Under the pieces are notes generated by a model, which searched no databases, was not told the DNA's origin, and worked only from the letters and a program-made list of their open reading frames with translations. 42,242 nt of DNA from Candidatus Iainarchaeum sp. (GTDB lineage: Archaea; Iainarchaeota; Iainarchaeia; Iainarchaeales; JAAZKV01). Positions within the stretch are counted from its first letter, which is position 1. Every line of letters begins with the position of its first letter. The position numbers were made by a program, and so were the translations under genes. Location: NCBI GenBank assembly GCA_028702895.1, contig JAQVNZ010000004.1, positions 1-42,242 on the forward strand. The letters run 5' to 3'. Below, piece by piece: positions 16,814-25,164 of this stretch.

Positions 16814-18095
16814 AAAAATAAATAAAAAAAGTTTTGAAGGATATTATAAAAAAAGCATTAAAGAAAGACAAGAAATATTATCAAAAGAATTATTATTAAC
16901 AAATGAAGAACAAAAACTTTTAGAAAAAGAAAGTTCTCTTTCATTTGATATTGCAGATAGAATGATAGAAAATGTTATAGGAACATTTCCTTTGCCATTA
17001 GGTTTAGCAACAAATTTTGTGATTGATGAAAAAGAATATGTGATTCCCTTTGCAATAGAAGAACCAAGTGTAATCGCAGCTGCTAGTAATGCTGCAAAAT
17101 TATCAAATGGGTTTATTACAGAAAATGATGAACAAATAATGATTGGCCAATTACAATTAATTAATTTAGAAAATGCTTGCGAATCAAAGAAAAAAATTTT
17201 AGAAAATAAAGAAAAAATTTTAAAAGAAGTAGAAAAAGTAGATCCAATACTCGTAAAATTTGGTGGGGGCCCAAGAGACTTAAAAGTAAATATATTAGAC
17301 ACGCCTCGCGGAAAAATGATTGAAGTGCAATTATTAGTTAATGTTGGAGATGCAATGGGTGCTAATGCAATAAATACTATGCTTGAAAAAATAACTTCTG
17401 TAATAGAAGAAATTTCTGGTGGAAAACATGTTGCAAGAATAATATCTAATTTAGCAATTTATAGACGAACCCAATCAAAAACTATTTGGACAAAAGAAAA
17501 ATTAGAAGAAAGTGTTAAAGGAACAATGAAAGGTGAAGAAATAATTGAACGAATATTAGATTTATATGAGTTTGCAGTAGCAACACCATTTAGGTGTGCA
17601 ACGCATAACAAAGGAATAATGAACGGAATCGATTCAGTTGTAATTGCAACAGGAAACGATTTTCGCGCAATAGAAGCAGGAGCACATGCTTATGCAAGTT
17701 ATAAGGGAAAATATTCTCCGCTAACAAAATACTATAAAAATTCTAACGGTGATTTAGTAGGTGAAATTGATATTCCATTAGCATTAGGATTAGTTGGTGG
17801 CGCAATAAAAGTTCATCCAATAGCAAAATTAAATGCAAAAATCTTAGGATTAAAAAAAGTACAAGATCTTGCTAGTGTGATTGCATCAGTTGGATTAGCA
17901 CAAAATTTTGCAGCAATGAGGGCTATTGCAACAACAGGAATACAATCAGGGCACATGAAATTACACGCAAAAAATATCGCAGTACAAGCAGGAGCAATAA
18001 AAGAAGAAATTGAATTAGTTGCACAAAAAATGATTGAATTAAAAGAAGTAAATCAATTAACAGCTGAAAAAATAATTGAAGAAATTAGAGAATAA
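16809..18095 (+). CDS. hmgA: Class II hydroxymethylglutaryl-CoA reductase
   Basis: About 428 residues. Reduces HMG-CoA to mevalonate with two NAD(P)H. The sequence is of the class II type (Pseudomonas mevalonii/Archaeoglobus), which commonly prefers NADH. Seen: ENVIGTFPLPLG (54-65), the catalytic Glu in EEPSVIAAAS (near 84), DAMGAN, the catalytic Lys in HNKGIMNG (about 268), the Asp in GNDFRAIEAG (about 283) and the general-acid His in SGHMKLHAKN (about 381). These positions match the classic class II numbering closely. The start is uncertain: GTG at 16809 lies within GGTGAT, whereas ATA at 16818 is correctly spaced from it; no in-frame ATG occurs before Met52. The gene begins five bases after the FAD oxidoreductase stop and is cotranscribed with it. 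Confidence 0.93.
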   Translation: MIKINKKSFEGYYKKSIKERQEILSKELLLTNEEQKLLEKESSLSFDIADRMIENVIGTFPLPLGLATNFVIDEKEYVIPFAIEEPSVIAAASNAAKLSNGFITENDEQIMIGQLQLINLENACESKKKILENKEKILKEVEKVDPILVKFGGGPRDLKVNILDTPRGKMIEVQLLVNVGDAMGANAINTMLEKITSVIEEISGGKHVARIISNLAIYRRTQSKTIWTKEKLEESVKGTMKGEEIIERILDLYEFAVATPFRCATHNKGIMNGIDSVVIATGNDFRAIEAGAHAYASYKGKYSPLTKYYKNSNGDLVGEIDIPLALGLVGGAIKVHPIAKLNAKILGLKKVQDLASVIASVGLAQNFAAMRAIATTGIQSGHMKLHAKNIAVQAGAIKEEIELVAQKMIELKEVNQLTAEKIIEEIRE

Positions 18096-18110
18096 ATAAA
18101 TAATCTATTA

Positions 18111-18155
18111 CGTCAATGAGCGAACCTTTTTTCGTCAATCAAAAGGTTTTTATAG
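18111..18155 (+). promoter_or_regulatory. HMG-CoA synthase promoter with CGTCAAT pair and inverted repeat
   Basis: CGTCAAT occurs at 18111 and 18133 (22 bases apart, two helical turns). AACCTTTT (18123-18130) and AAAAGGTT (18141-18148) form a perfect 8-bp inverted repeat with the second TCGTC in its centre. GGTTTTTATA (18145-18154) is the BRE/TATA candidate, 13 bases after the start of that TCGTC, closely matching the HMGR-operon and porG promoters. Confidence 0.45.
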
Positions 18156-18216
18156 ATTAAGTAAGAGAATTTTTTTGTATTAAGTTTTTTAAATTTAAAA
18201 AAAGGTGTTTATTAAA

Positions 18217-19254
18217 ATGGCTGGAATAATTGGGTGGGGAGCATATATACCAAAATACAGAATAACTGCTGAAGAAATAGCCTTAGTGAATAATGATAAT
18301 GCGAATGCGATAAAAGCGGGTTTAGGTTTAACAGAAAAAAGTGTTCCTGGAAAAGACGAAGATACAATAACAATTTCACACGCTGCTACAAAAAATGCTA
18401 TTCTGCGAGCAGGAATAAAAACAAAAGAAATTGGTTCAATTTATATTGGTTCAGAAAGTCACCCTTATGCAGTAAAACCATCTTCAAGTATTGTTGGCGA
18501 TGCAATTGATTTAGGAAATGATTACATGGCCGTTGATACTGAATTTGCTTGTAAAGCAGGTAGTGCAACAATACAATTCAACATGGGTTTTGTTGATTCA
18601 AAAATGATAAATTATGGTTTAAGCATAGGTGCTGATACTAGTCAAGCAGAACCAGGAAATGCGTTAGAATATTCCGCTGCTGCTGGTGGCGCAGCATTTG
18701 TAATTGGAAAAAATGAAGAAGCAATTGCAACAATAGATTACACTTGTTCGTTTACTAGTGATACTCCTGATTTTTGGAGGCGAGCAATGCAACCTTATCC
18801 ATCTCATGCTGGGAGATTTACTGGTGAACCTGCTTACTTTAAACATGTTGTTGGTGCAACAAAAATGATTTTAGAAAAAACTAAAATGGAAATGAAAGAT
18901 TTCAAATATGTTGTATTTCATATGCCTAATGGAAAGTTTCCTGAACGCGTTGCAAAAATATTTGGGGTAACAAAAGAACAATTAGAACCAGGATTAATAG
19001 TAAAAAAAATTGGTAATACTTATTCGGGTTCAGCATTACTAGGATTAACTTGTGTATTAGATATAGCAAAACCAGGAGATAAAATTTTGATGACAAGTTA
19101 TGGTTCAGGGTCTGGGTCAGATTCATTTATTTTAACATGCACAGAAAAAATTGTTGGCGCGCAAAAAAAAGCACTAACAACACAAGATTATGTTGATAGA
19201 AAAGAATATTTGACATATTCAAAATATCGTAAACATATGGAGACAATACATTAA
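18217..19254 (+). CDS. Hydroxymethylglutaryl-CoA synthase
   Basis: 345 residues from the ATG at 18217, which follows GGTGTT by seven bases; a GTG inside that site is rejected as start. Condenses acetoacetyl-CoA with acetyl-CoA to HMG-CoA. The archaeal family opening GIIGWGAYIPKYRI is present. The catalytic triad is clear: Glu80 in GSESHPYAVKP, Cys112 in EFACKAGS and His235 in VFHMPNGKFP. A glycine-rich active-site loop (YGSGSGSD) lies near the end. In archaea this enzyme forms a complex with thiolase and a DUF35 protein that holds a shared CoA site; the same three genes follow one another here. The promoter carries TCGTC elements shared with two other operons. Confidence 0.95.
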   Translation: MAGIIGWGAYIPKYRITAEEIALVNNDNANAIKAGLGLTEKSVPGKDEDTITISHAATKNAILRAGIKTKEIGSIYIGSESHPYAVKPSSSIVGDAIDLGNDYMAVDTEFACKAGSATIQFNMGFVDSKMINYGLSIGADTSQAEPGNALEYSAAAGGAAFVIGKNEEAIATIDYTCSFTSDTPDFWRRAMQPYPSHAGRFTGEPAYFKHVVGATKMILEKTKMEMKDFKYVVFHMPNGKFPERVAKIFGVTKEQLEPGLIVKKIGNTYSGSALLGLTCVLDIAKPGDKILMTSYGSGSGSDSFILTCTEKIVGAQKKALTTQDYVDRKEYLTYSKYRKHMETIH

Positions 19255-19282
19255 AATTTTAAAAAATTTTAAAAAATTAAAA

Positions 19283-19337
19283 TTTTATTTTAAAAAAATT
19301 TGTTTTTAAAAAAATTAATAAAAAAATTGGTGAAAAA
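19283..19337 (+). repeat. AT-rich leader repeated before the phosphomevalonate dehydratase gene
   Basis: The stretch upstream of the thiolase ATG, TTTTATTTTAAAAAAATTT then GTTTTTAAAAAAATT and the GGTGA site, recurs almost unchanged at 23902-23970, where it has two single-base insertions and an 11-base duplication of the TTG-AAAAAAA end. Both copies end in ATTGGTGAAAAAATG. The low complexity means that convergence is possible, but the collinear match over about 50 bases is more than the usual AT background. Confidence 0.4.
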
Positions 19338-20495
19338 ATGAAAATAGGTGTAATAGGAATTGGAATTACTCGATTTGGAGAAATTTGGGATAGGGGTTTA
19401 CGCGAATTACTTTTAGACTCACAACTTCGTGCACTTAACGATGCAAAAATTGTTCCACAACAAATTGACGCAATGTTTACTGGAAATATGTTAGGTGACT
19501 CATTATCTGGCCAAGTTCATATTGGAGCAATGGCTACTGAAAACTTAAATTTAGATAAACCAAGTATTCGCGTTGAAGGAGCATGTGCTTCTGGAGCATT
19601 AGCATTACGACAAGGAATAAAAGCAATTGAATCTGGAGACGCAGAAATTGTAATGGTTAATGGAGTAGAAAAAATGACTGATGTTGACACGGGTCAAGTA
19701 ACAACCGCATTAATGGGAGCGGGAGATGAAGAATTAGAAGGGTTTCATGGGTTAACATTTCCTGGATTATATTCATTATTAGCAAACGCATACATGCACA
19801 AATACCCTAGTCTTACAAGAGATATTTTAGCAGAAGTTGCAGTAAAAAATCATTTTCATGGTGCAAGAAATTCTTATTGTCAATTCAAAAACGAGATAAC
19901 AAAAGAAACAGTAATTAATTCTACAATGGTAGCAGACCCTTTAACATTATTTGATTGTTCGCCAATAACAGATGGTTCTGCAACAATAATAATTGCAAAA
20001 GAAGAAATTGCAAAAAAAATGAATTCAGAAGTTTTTATTACAGGTTCAGGTTTAGCAACAGACACATTATCCTTAGCTAGAAGAAATACGCTAACAGCAA
20101 TTCCGGCTGGACAAAAAGCTGCAAATCAAGCATATGCACAATCAAATATAACTTCAAAAGATATTAGTTTCGCAGAAGTACATGATTGTTTTACTATAGC
20201 AGAAATAATGGCAGTTGAAGCATTAGGTTTTGCAAAAGAAGGAGAAGCATTTAATTTATATAAAAATAAAGAGACTTATTTTGATTCAAAACATCCAATA
20301 AATACTTCAGGTGGATTAAAAGCTTGTGGCCATCCTGTTGGAGCAACTGGAATAAAACAAGCAATAGAAGCAACAATGCAATTAAGAGGCGAAGCAAAAA
20401 ATAGGCAAGTTTTAAACGCAACAGTTGGAGTAACGCATAATGTTGGTGGTAGCGGAGCAACAGCATGCGTGCATGTTTTTAAGAGGTTGAGATAA
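19338..20495 (+). CDS. Acetoacetyl-CoA thiolase, archaeal mevalonate type
   Basis: 385 residues. Claisen condensation of two acetyl-CoA to acetoacetyl-CoA, the first step of the mevalonate route. The nucleophilic Cys83 lies in VEGACASGALA, followed by the AEVHDCFTIAE segment (near 275) and CGHPVGATG with the catalytic His (about 335), then HNVGGSGA at the end. The sequence is of the SCP2-thiolase-like archaeal group that works in a complex with HMG-CoA synthase and DUF35, the neighbours on either side. GGTGA stands four A before the ATG. The DUF35 gene starts on the very next base after the stop, implying coupled translation. Confidence 0.93.
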   Translation: MKIGVIGIGITRFGEIWDRGLRELLLDSQLRALNDAKIVPQQIDAMFTGNMLGDSLSGQVHIGAMATENLNLDKPSIRVEGACASGALALRQGIKAIESGDAEIVMVNGVEKMTDVDTGQVTTALMGAGDEELEGFHGLTFPGLYSLLANAYMHKYPSLTRDILAEVAVKNHFHGARNSYCQFKNEITKETVINSTMVADPLTLFDCSPITDGSATIIIAKEEIAKKMNSEVFITGSGLATDTLSLARRNTLTAIPAGQKAANQAYAQSNITSKDISFAEVHDCFTIAEIMAVEALGFAKEGEAFNLYKNKETYFDSKHPINTSGGLKACGHPVGATGIKQAIEATMQLRGEAKNRQVLNATVGVTHNVGGSGATACVHVFKRLR

Positions 20496-20894
20496 ATGTT
20501 TAGAGAAAGCCCAATTATAAGATGGAGAAATTATTCGGATAGATACAAACTTTCGGGCCATAAATGTACTAAATGTGGTGCAAATTATTTTGAAAAAAAA
20601 GGTATGTGTGTTTGTGGAAACTTAATTTTTTCAGAAATGTTTTTTTCAGGAAATGGAAAAATTGTTTCATTTACAAAAATACATTCTGGTCCAAGTGTTT
20701 TTGAAGAACAATCTCCTTATTGTGTTGCAATAATTGATTTAGAAGAAGGTGCAAGAATAACTGCCCAAATAGTTGATTGTAAATATGATGAATTAAAAAT
20801 TGGTTTAGGAGTAGAAGCAGTTTTTAGAAAATTATATAAGAGTGGAGAAAAAGGAATAATCCATTACGGAACAAAATTTAGGTTAAAATTATAA
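20496..20894 (+). CDS. DUF35 OB-fold/zinc-ribbon scaffold of the thiolase-HMGS complex
   Basis: 132 residues. The N-terminal helix SPIIRWRNYSDRYKLSG leads into a zinc ribbon with Cys24-Cys27 (CTKC) and Cys38-Cys40 (CVC), then an OB-fold with NGKIVSFTKIHSGPSVF, PYCVAIIDLEEG and a C-terminal strand KGIIHYGTKFRLKL. In methanogens this protein bridges acetoacetyl-CoA thiolase and HMG-CoA synthase, letting the intermediate pass between active sites and overcoming the unfavourable thiolase equilibrium. The gene starts with zero bases after the thiolase stop; GAGGTTGAG near the end of the thiolase gene is the ribosome site. Function by family and position is well supported. Confidence 0.92.
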   Translation: MFRESPIIRWRNYSDRYKLSGHKCTKCGANYFEKKGMCVCGNLIFSEMFFSGNGKIVSFTKIHSGPSVFEEQSPYCVAIIDLEEGARITAQIVDCKYDELKIGLGVEAVFRKLYKSGEKGIIHYGTKFRLKL

Positions 20895-20944
20895 TTTTTA
20901 TAAATTCTTAATGTTTTTAATGGGTTCTTATCACATTATTTATT

Positions 20945-21883
20945 ATGGGTTCTAGTGGGAAAGGATTTGCAAAAACAATTCTCTTTGGAGAACACTTTGT
21001 AGTATACGGTTTACCAGGCATAGCTGCGGGATTAGATAAATTTGTTCAAGCAGACGTGCAAACATTAAAAGATTCTAAAGAAATTATTTTTGATGATAAA
21101 GTTTTTGGAGAAAAATTTTCTATTAGTGAACAACCAGAGCATATTAAAAGTCAATTATTTAATGCAATGTTTTCAAAAGAAGATTTAAATGAAAAAGGAT
21201 TAAAAATAAATATTACAGCAAATTTTCCACACGGTGCAGGATTAGGTTATTCAGCAGCATTAAGTGTTGCTATTGCAAGAGCAGTTTCAACTGAATTGGA
21301 TTTAGATTTAAAAGATGAAGAAATAAATGATTTGGCATTTAAAGCAGAAAAAATCGCACATGGTAATCCTTCTGGAATTGATAATGCGTGTGCAACTTAT
21401 GGTACAACAATTTTATTTGAAAAAGATTTTAAAACAAATGAAAACAAATTAAAACAATTAAAAAATTCTGCAAAATTATTTTGTTTACTAGTTGATACTG
21501 GAATAAAACATAATACAAAAGAAGCAATCAAAAAAGTTAAAGAAAACAAAGAATCTAACCCGCAAGAATTTGAAAGAATATTTTCTGATTATAAAAAAAT
21601 TATTGTGAAAGCAAAACAAGAATTAAAATTTGGTGGAATAAAAGAACTTGGAAAATTAATGAATGAGAATCAAGAATTATTAAAAAAAATTGGTGTTTCT
21701 TGTAAAGAAGCGGAAGACATAATACGAACAGCCACATTTGAAAATTGTTTGGGTGCAAAAGTAACAGGGGCTGGTTGTGGCGGAAACGTATTAATTTTAT
21801 GTGGGATTGAAAAAGAATTGGATAAAATAGCAAATATTTTACAAGCAAAAAAATATTCTATAATAAAAACAAAAATAAGTTAA
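20945..21883 (+). CDS. mvk: Mevalonate kinase
   Basis: 312 residues, GHMP kinase family. Phosphorylates mevalonate at O5 using ATP. Motif 1: KTILFGEHFVVYGLPGIAAG (GEH at 15-17). Motif 2, the phosphate loop: FPHGAGLGYSAALSVA (about 94-109), where the usual SSA is YSA. The catalytic Asp lies in GNPSGIDNA (about 140-148), and motif 3 is KVTGAGCGGN near 272-281. The length is typical. No phosphomevalonate kinase or mevalonate diphosphate decarboxylase is seen here; the product instead goes to the phosphomevalonate dehydratase encoded downstream. A TTTTTAA box at 20914-20920 is about 27 bases before the ATG, with no Shine-Dalgarno, so this starts a separate leaderless unit. Confidence 0.93.
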   Translation: MGSSGKGFAKTILFGEHFVVYGLPGIAAGLDKFVQADVQTLKDSKEIIFDDKVFGEKFSISEQPEHIKSQLFNAMFSKEDLNEKGLKINITANFPHGAGLGYSAALSVAIARAVSTELDLDLKDEEINDLAFKAEKIAHGNPSGIDNACATYGTTILFEKDFKTNENKLKQLKNSAKLFCLLVDTGIKHNTKEAIKKVKENKESNPQEFERIFSDYKKIIVKAKQELKFGGIKELGKLMNENQELLKKIGVSCKEAEDIIRTATFENCLGAKVTGAGCGGNVLILCGIEKELDKIANILQAKKYSIIKTKIS

Positions 21884-21934
21884 TGTTCTAAAATTTTTTA
21901 AAAAATAAAATAAATTATTTTTAATTTGATTATT

Positions 21935-22501
21935 ATGAATAATAAAAAAATTATTGTCGCAGTTACTGGGGCATCAGGAACAAATTATGCACTAGCTTTA
22001 CTTACAGCGTTAAAAAAACAAGAAATAGAAGTTCATCTTATTGTTAGTGACTGGGCAGAAAAAGTTTTAAAAGAAGAAACTGGAAAAAAAGTTATTGAAT
22101 TAAAAAAACTTGCGACAAAAAATTATTCTAACACAAATTTAGCTGCAAACATTTCTTCAAGTTCGTTTCTAGTTGATGGTATGATAATTATTCCATGTTC
22201 AATAAAAACATGTTCTGAAATATTACATGCGCATACTTCAAATTTAATTACTAGGTGTGCGGATAATATGTTAAAAACAAAAAATAAATTAATTGTTGGT
22301 GTTAGAGAAACACCATTGAGTGGGCCCACATTAGAAAATCTTTGGAAACTTTCAATATATGGTGCAACAATATTTCCGCTAAGCCCTGGATTTTATCATA
22401 ATCCTAAAAAAATAAGTGATTTAGAAAGTTTTATAGTTGGAAAAGCATTAGATTTACTAGGGATTTCAAACAAAGAATATGTTAGATGGGAGAATAAATA
22501 A
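21935..22501 (+). CDS. ubiX: UbiX-type flavin prenyltransferase
   Basis: 188 residues. Attaches a dimethylallyl group from DMAP to FMN, making prenylated FMN, the cofactor of UbiD-type decarboxylases. Family motifs: the flavoprotein start IIVAVTGASGTNYA (TGASG 11-15), SSSFLVDGMIIIPCSIKT, the RETPLSGPTLENLWKLS segment and GATIFPLSPGFYHNP. All are characteristic. The ATG at 21935 gives the canonical start; an upstream TTG would add MII. It sits directly before the UbiD-type gene whose cofactor it makes, so its job here is the archaeal mevalonate route, not quinone synthesis. It also couples the pathway to its own product, because DMAP derives from it. Confidence 0.93.
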   Translation: MNNKKIIVAVTGASGTNYALALLTALKKQEIEVHLIVSDWAEKVLKEETGKKVIELKKLATKNYSNTNLAANISSSSFLVDGMIIIPCSIKTCSEILHAHTSNLITRCADNMLKTKNKLIVGVRETPLSGPTLENLWKLSIYGATIFPLSPGFYHNPKKISDLESFIVGKALDLLGISNKEYVRWENK

Positions 22502-22595
22502 TTTTTAATTTAAAAAATAATTAAATTTAAATTAATTTAAAAAAAAGTTAAATTAAAAAAAATTAATTAATAAATAATAATTTTGGTGATTGATT

Positions 22596-23870
22596 ATGAG
22601 TTTTCGTGAATTTGTAAAAAAAACAGATTATGTTATTGATAAAGCAGTTTCAAAAAATTTACAAGCGAGTGGAATAATTTATTCTGCTAGTGATAAGAGT
22701 ATATTATTTAATAAAATAAAAGAAAATGATTACAAAGTTGCTGCTAATGTTTTTGCTTCAAAAGAAAAAGTCGCAAAATATCTTAATTGTGAAACCAAAG
22801 AATTAGTTCCATTAATGATAAACGCATTAAACAATCCATCTACTCCAGAACTTATTTTGAATACCGATCATGTGGAAATAGATTTAGATTTAGAAAAAAT
22901 ACCAATATTAATCCACACTGATTCAGATGGTGCGCCTTATGTTACAAGTGGGGTAATAATAGTAAAGGATTCGATTGTTGGGCAAAATGTTTGTTATCAT
23001 AGAGGTAGAGTTATTTTTAAAAATAAATTTGCTTTAAGAATACTTGAAAGAAATACTATGGAATTACTAAAAAAAAATAATGGTGAATTAAGAGCTGCTT
23101 ATTGTATTGGAATTGGGGCAGAAATTGCTTTAGCTGCAGCAATGGCTCCGGCATTAGGAGTTAACGAATTAGAAATAGCAAATACATTAAAACCAATAAA
23201 AGTTATTAATGCAAAAACATTTGATGCGATTTTACCTGCTGATGCAGAATTTATTTTAGAAGGAAAAATAAGTTTACATGAAAGACATAGCGAAGGCCCG
23301 TTCGTTGATTTGACTGGCACAAGTGATATTATAAGAGACGAACCAGTTTTTACAGTTGAAAAAATTTATGCTAGACCAAATGCAATATATCACGCGTTAT
23401 TACCTGGCGGGTTTGAACACAAAATATTAATGGGTATGCCAAGAGAACCAACAGTATTTGATGAAGTAAAAAAAGCGGGCGTTGATATAATAGATGTTAG
23501 TATTAATCCTGGTGGAAGTTCATGGTTTCATGTTTTAATTAAGATTAATAAAAAAACAGAGGAAGATGGAAAAAAAGCAATTGTGGCTGCTATGAAAGGA
23601 CATACTAGTGGAAAACATTTTTTTGTAGTTGATAATGATATTAATATTTATGATCCATTAGAAGTAGAATGGGCGTTTGCAACAAGATTTCAAGCAAATA
23701 AAGATTTTTATAAATTTGAAAACCAAAAAGGATCTTCGTTAGATCCAAGTGCTAATCAAGTAACAAGAGAAACTACTAAAGCTGGATTTGATTTAACAAT
23801 GCCATTAGACAGAATAAGTGAAATGAAGAGAACAAAATTCCCAGAAAATAATATAAAAGATTATTTGTAA
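22596..23870 (+). CDS. UbiD-family anhydromevalonate phosphate decarboxylase
   Basis: 424 residues. UbiD superfamily, prenyl-FMN-dependent decarboxylase. Visible: a UbiD-like N-terminal half (PILIHTDSDGAPYVTSGVII), RGRVIFKNKFALR, the prFMN/Mn-binding region SLHERHSEGPFVDLTG (about 227-241, with the catalytic Glu), IYARPNAIYHALLPGG and GMPREPTVF. In this setting, next to UbiX and both phosphomevalonate dehydratase subunits, the substrate is trans-anhydromevalonate 5-phosphate and the product isopentenyl phosphate, as shown for the Aeropyrum enzyme. The ATG at 22596 is five bases after GGTGAT; the TTG just before it is rejected. No quinone genes are around, which argues against a classic UbiD role. 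Confidence 0.92.
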   Translation: MSFREFVKKTDYVIDKAVSKNLQASGIIYSASDKSILFNKIKENDYKVAANVFASKEKVAKYLNCETKELVPLMINALNNPSTPELILNTDHVEIDLDLEKIPILIHTDSDGAPYVTSGVIIVKDSIVGQNVCYHRGRVIFKNKFALRILERNTMELLKKNNGELRAAYCIGIGAEIALAAAMAPALGVNELEIANTLKPIKVINAKTFDAILPADAEFILEGKISLHERHSEGPFVDLTGTSDIIRDEPVFTVEKIYARPNAIYHALLPGGFEHKILMGMPREPTVFDEVKKAGVDIIDVSINPGGSSWFHVLIKINKKTEEDGKKAIVAAMKGHTSGKHFFVVDNDINIYDPLEVEWAFATRFQANKDFYKFENQKGSSLDPSANQVTRETTKAGFDLTMPLDRISEMKRTKFPENNIKDYL

Positions 23871-23901
23871 ATTAATTTGCATGATGATTAAAAGTCATAA
23901 T

Positions 23902-23970
23902 TTTTATTTTAAAAAAATTTTGTTTTTAAAAAAATTTAATAAAAAATTGTTTAAAAAAATTGGTGAAAAA
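23902..23970 (+). repeat. Second copy of the AT-rich leader, before phosphomevalonate dehydratase
   Basis: Partner of the leader at 19283-19337. An ORF reading through this stretch in frame would add 30 residues (FYFKKILFLKKFNKKL-like) to the dehydratase, but GGTGA at 23962-23966 and the match to the untranslated thiolase leader show it is not coding. Confidence 0.4.
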
Positions 23971-25164
23971 ATGTTATTAACAAAAGAAGAACAAGAAATG
24001 CTCAAAGGAAAATATGGTAATGCTGTTAAAAAAAGCATGGAAATACTTGTCGCATTAGGCGAAATTTATGGTGCTGAAAAATTAATTAGGGTTTCATCAG
24101 TACAAGTTGCGGGGGTAAGTTATGATAATTTAGGTGAATCTGGATTAGAATATTTATCTAATCTTTCAAAAGATGGTAGAGTAAAAGTTTTAACAACATT
24201 AAATCCTGCAGGAATGGATTTAGAAAATTATGAAGCATTAGGAATATCAGAAGATTTTGCAATAAAACAAAAAATGGTAATTGATTCATTTGCAAAAATG
24301 GGGGTAATAACCACTTGTACATGTACACCTTATTTGATAGGGAATACTCCAAATTTTAATCAACATATTGCTTGGAGTGAAAGTAGTGCGGTTGCTTATG
24401 CTAATTCGGTTCTTGGTGCAAGAACAAATAGAGAAGGCGGGCCAAGTGCATTGGCATCAGCATTAACTGGCCGAACACCTTTGTATGGATTGCATTTAGA
24501 TGAAAATAGAATTGCTAAAATAAAAATAATTGTAAAAACGCAAATAAAAGGAACTCAAAATTTTGGCGCATTAGGGAAAGTTATTGGTGAAAAAATAAAG
24601 TCAACTCCTTGTTATATTATTGGAATAAACGAAGCGAGTATGGAAGAATTAAAATCATTTTCTGCAAGTATTGCAACTTATGGTGGCGCAGGAATATTTC
24701 ACATGGAAAATATAACTCCTAATAAAACAGTTATTCCGTTAGAAGAATTAATTGTCACAAAAAAAGAAATAGAAAAAGCTTTAAACGAAATGAATATGGG
24801 TGATTGTGAAGTAGATTTTGTTAGCGTTGGATGTCCACATGCGAGTATCGCTGAAATAGCAAAACTAGCTGATTTATTAAATGGAAAAAAAGTAAAAAAA
24901 GAATTTTGGATAACAACTGCAAGACCAACAAAAAAAATTGCTGACATGAGCGGTTATTCTAAAATAATTGAAACTGCTGGGGCAAAATTCGCGTCAGATA
25001 CTTGTTGTGTTGTTGCGCCAATAAAAGGAAGATTCAAATGTCTTGCAACAGATTCTGCAAAAGGGTGTTATTATGCATATTCAAAAAATCAGTCAAAAAT
25101 AAAAATAATGTCAGTTGAAAATTTAGTGAAAGAAGCGTGCAAAGAACCAAGCGTGGTGAAATAA
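23971..25164 (+). CDS. Phosphomevalonate dehydratase large subunit (AcnX-type)
   Basis: 398 residues from ATG 23971. Aconitase-X catalytic subunit; with the small subunit it dehydrates mevalonate 5-phosphate to trans-anhydromevalonate 5-phosphate, the hallmark step of the archaeal mevalonate pathway. Cysteines that could hold the iron-sulfur cluster are C116/C118 (TTCTCTPYLIGN), C288 (VGCPHAS) and C345/C346 (DTCCVVAP); all three blocks are conserved in the family. The typical ESSAVAYANSVLGARTNREG segment is present near 140. The start is fixed by GGTGA four A upstream; the longer in-frame N-terminus is leader sequence. The stop TAA overlaps the ATG of the small subunit by one base, so the two are co-translated. 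An aconitase function is unlikely given the context. Confidence 0.93.
   Translation: MLLTKEEQEMLKGKYGNAVKKSMEILVALGEIYGAEKLIRVSSVQVAGVSYDNLGESGLEYLSNLSKDGRVKVLTTLNPAGMDLENYEALGISEDFAIKQKMVIDSFAKMGVITTCTCTPYLIGNTPNFNQHIAWSESSAVAYANSVLGARTNREGGPSALASALTGRTPLYGLHLDENRIAKIKIIVKTQIKGTQNFGALGKVIGEKIKSTPCYIIGINEASMEELKSFSASIATYGGAGIFHMENITPNKTVIPLEELIVTKKEIEKALNEMNMGDCEVDFVSVGCPHASIAEIAKLADLLNGKKVKKEFWITTARPTKKIADMSGYSKIIETAGAKFASDTCCVVAPIKGRFKCLATDSAKGCYYAYSKNQSKIKIMSVENLVKEACKEPSVVK

Noticed and set aside
22596-23870. Reading the UbiD/UbiX pair as quinone biosynthesis
   Set aside because: Neighbours are both AcnX subunits, mevalonate kinase and isopentenyl phosphate kinase, the setting of the archaeal mevalonate route.
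23881-23970. In-frame N-terminal extension of the phosphomevalonate dehydratase large subunit
   Set aside because: GGTGA stands four bases before the ATG at 23971 and the extension matches the untranslated leader of the thiolase gene.
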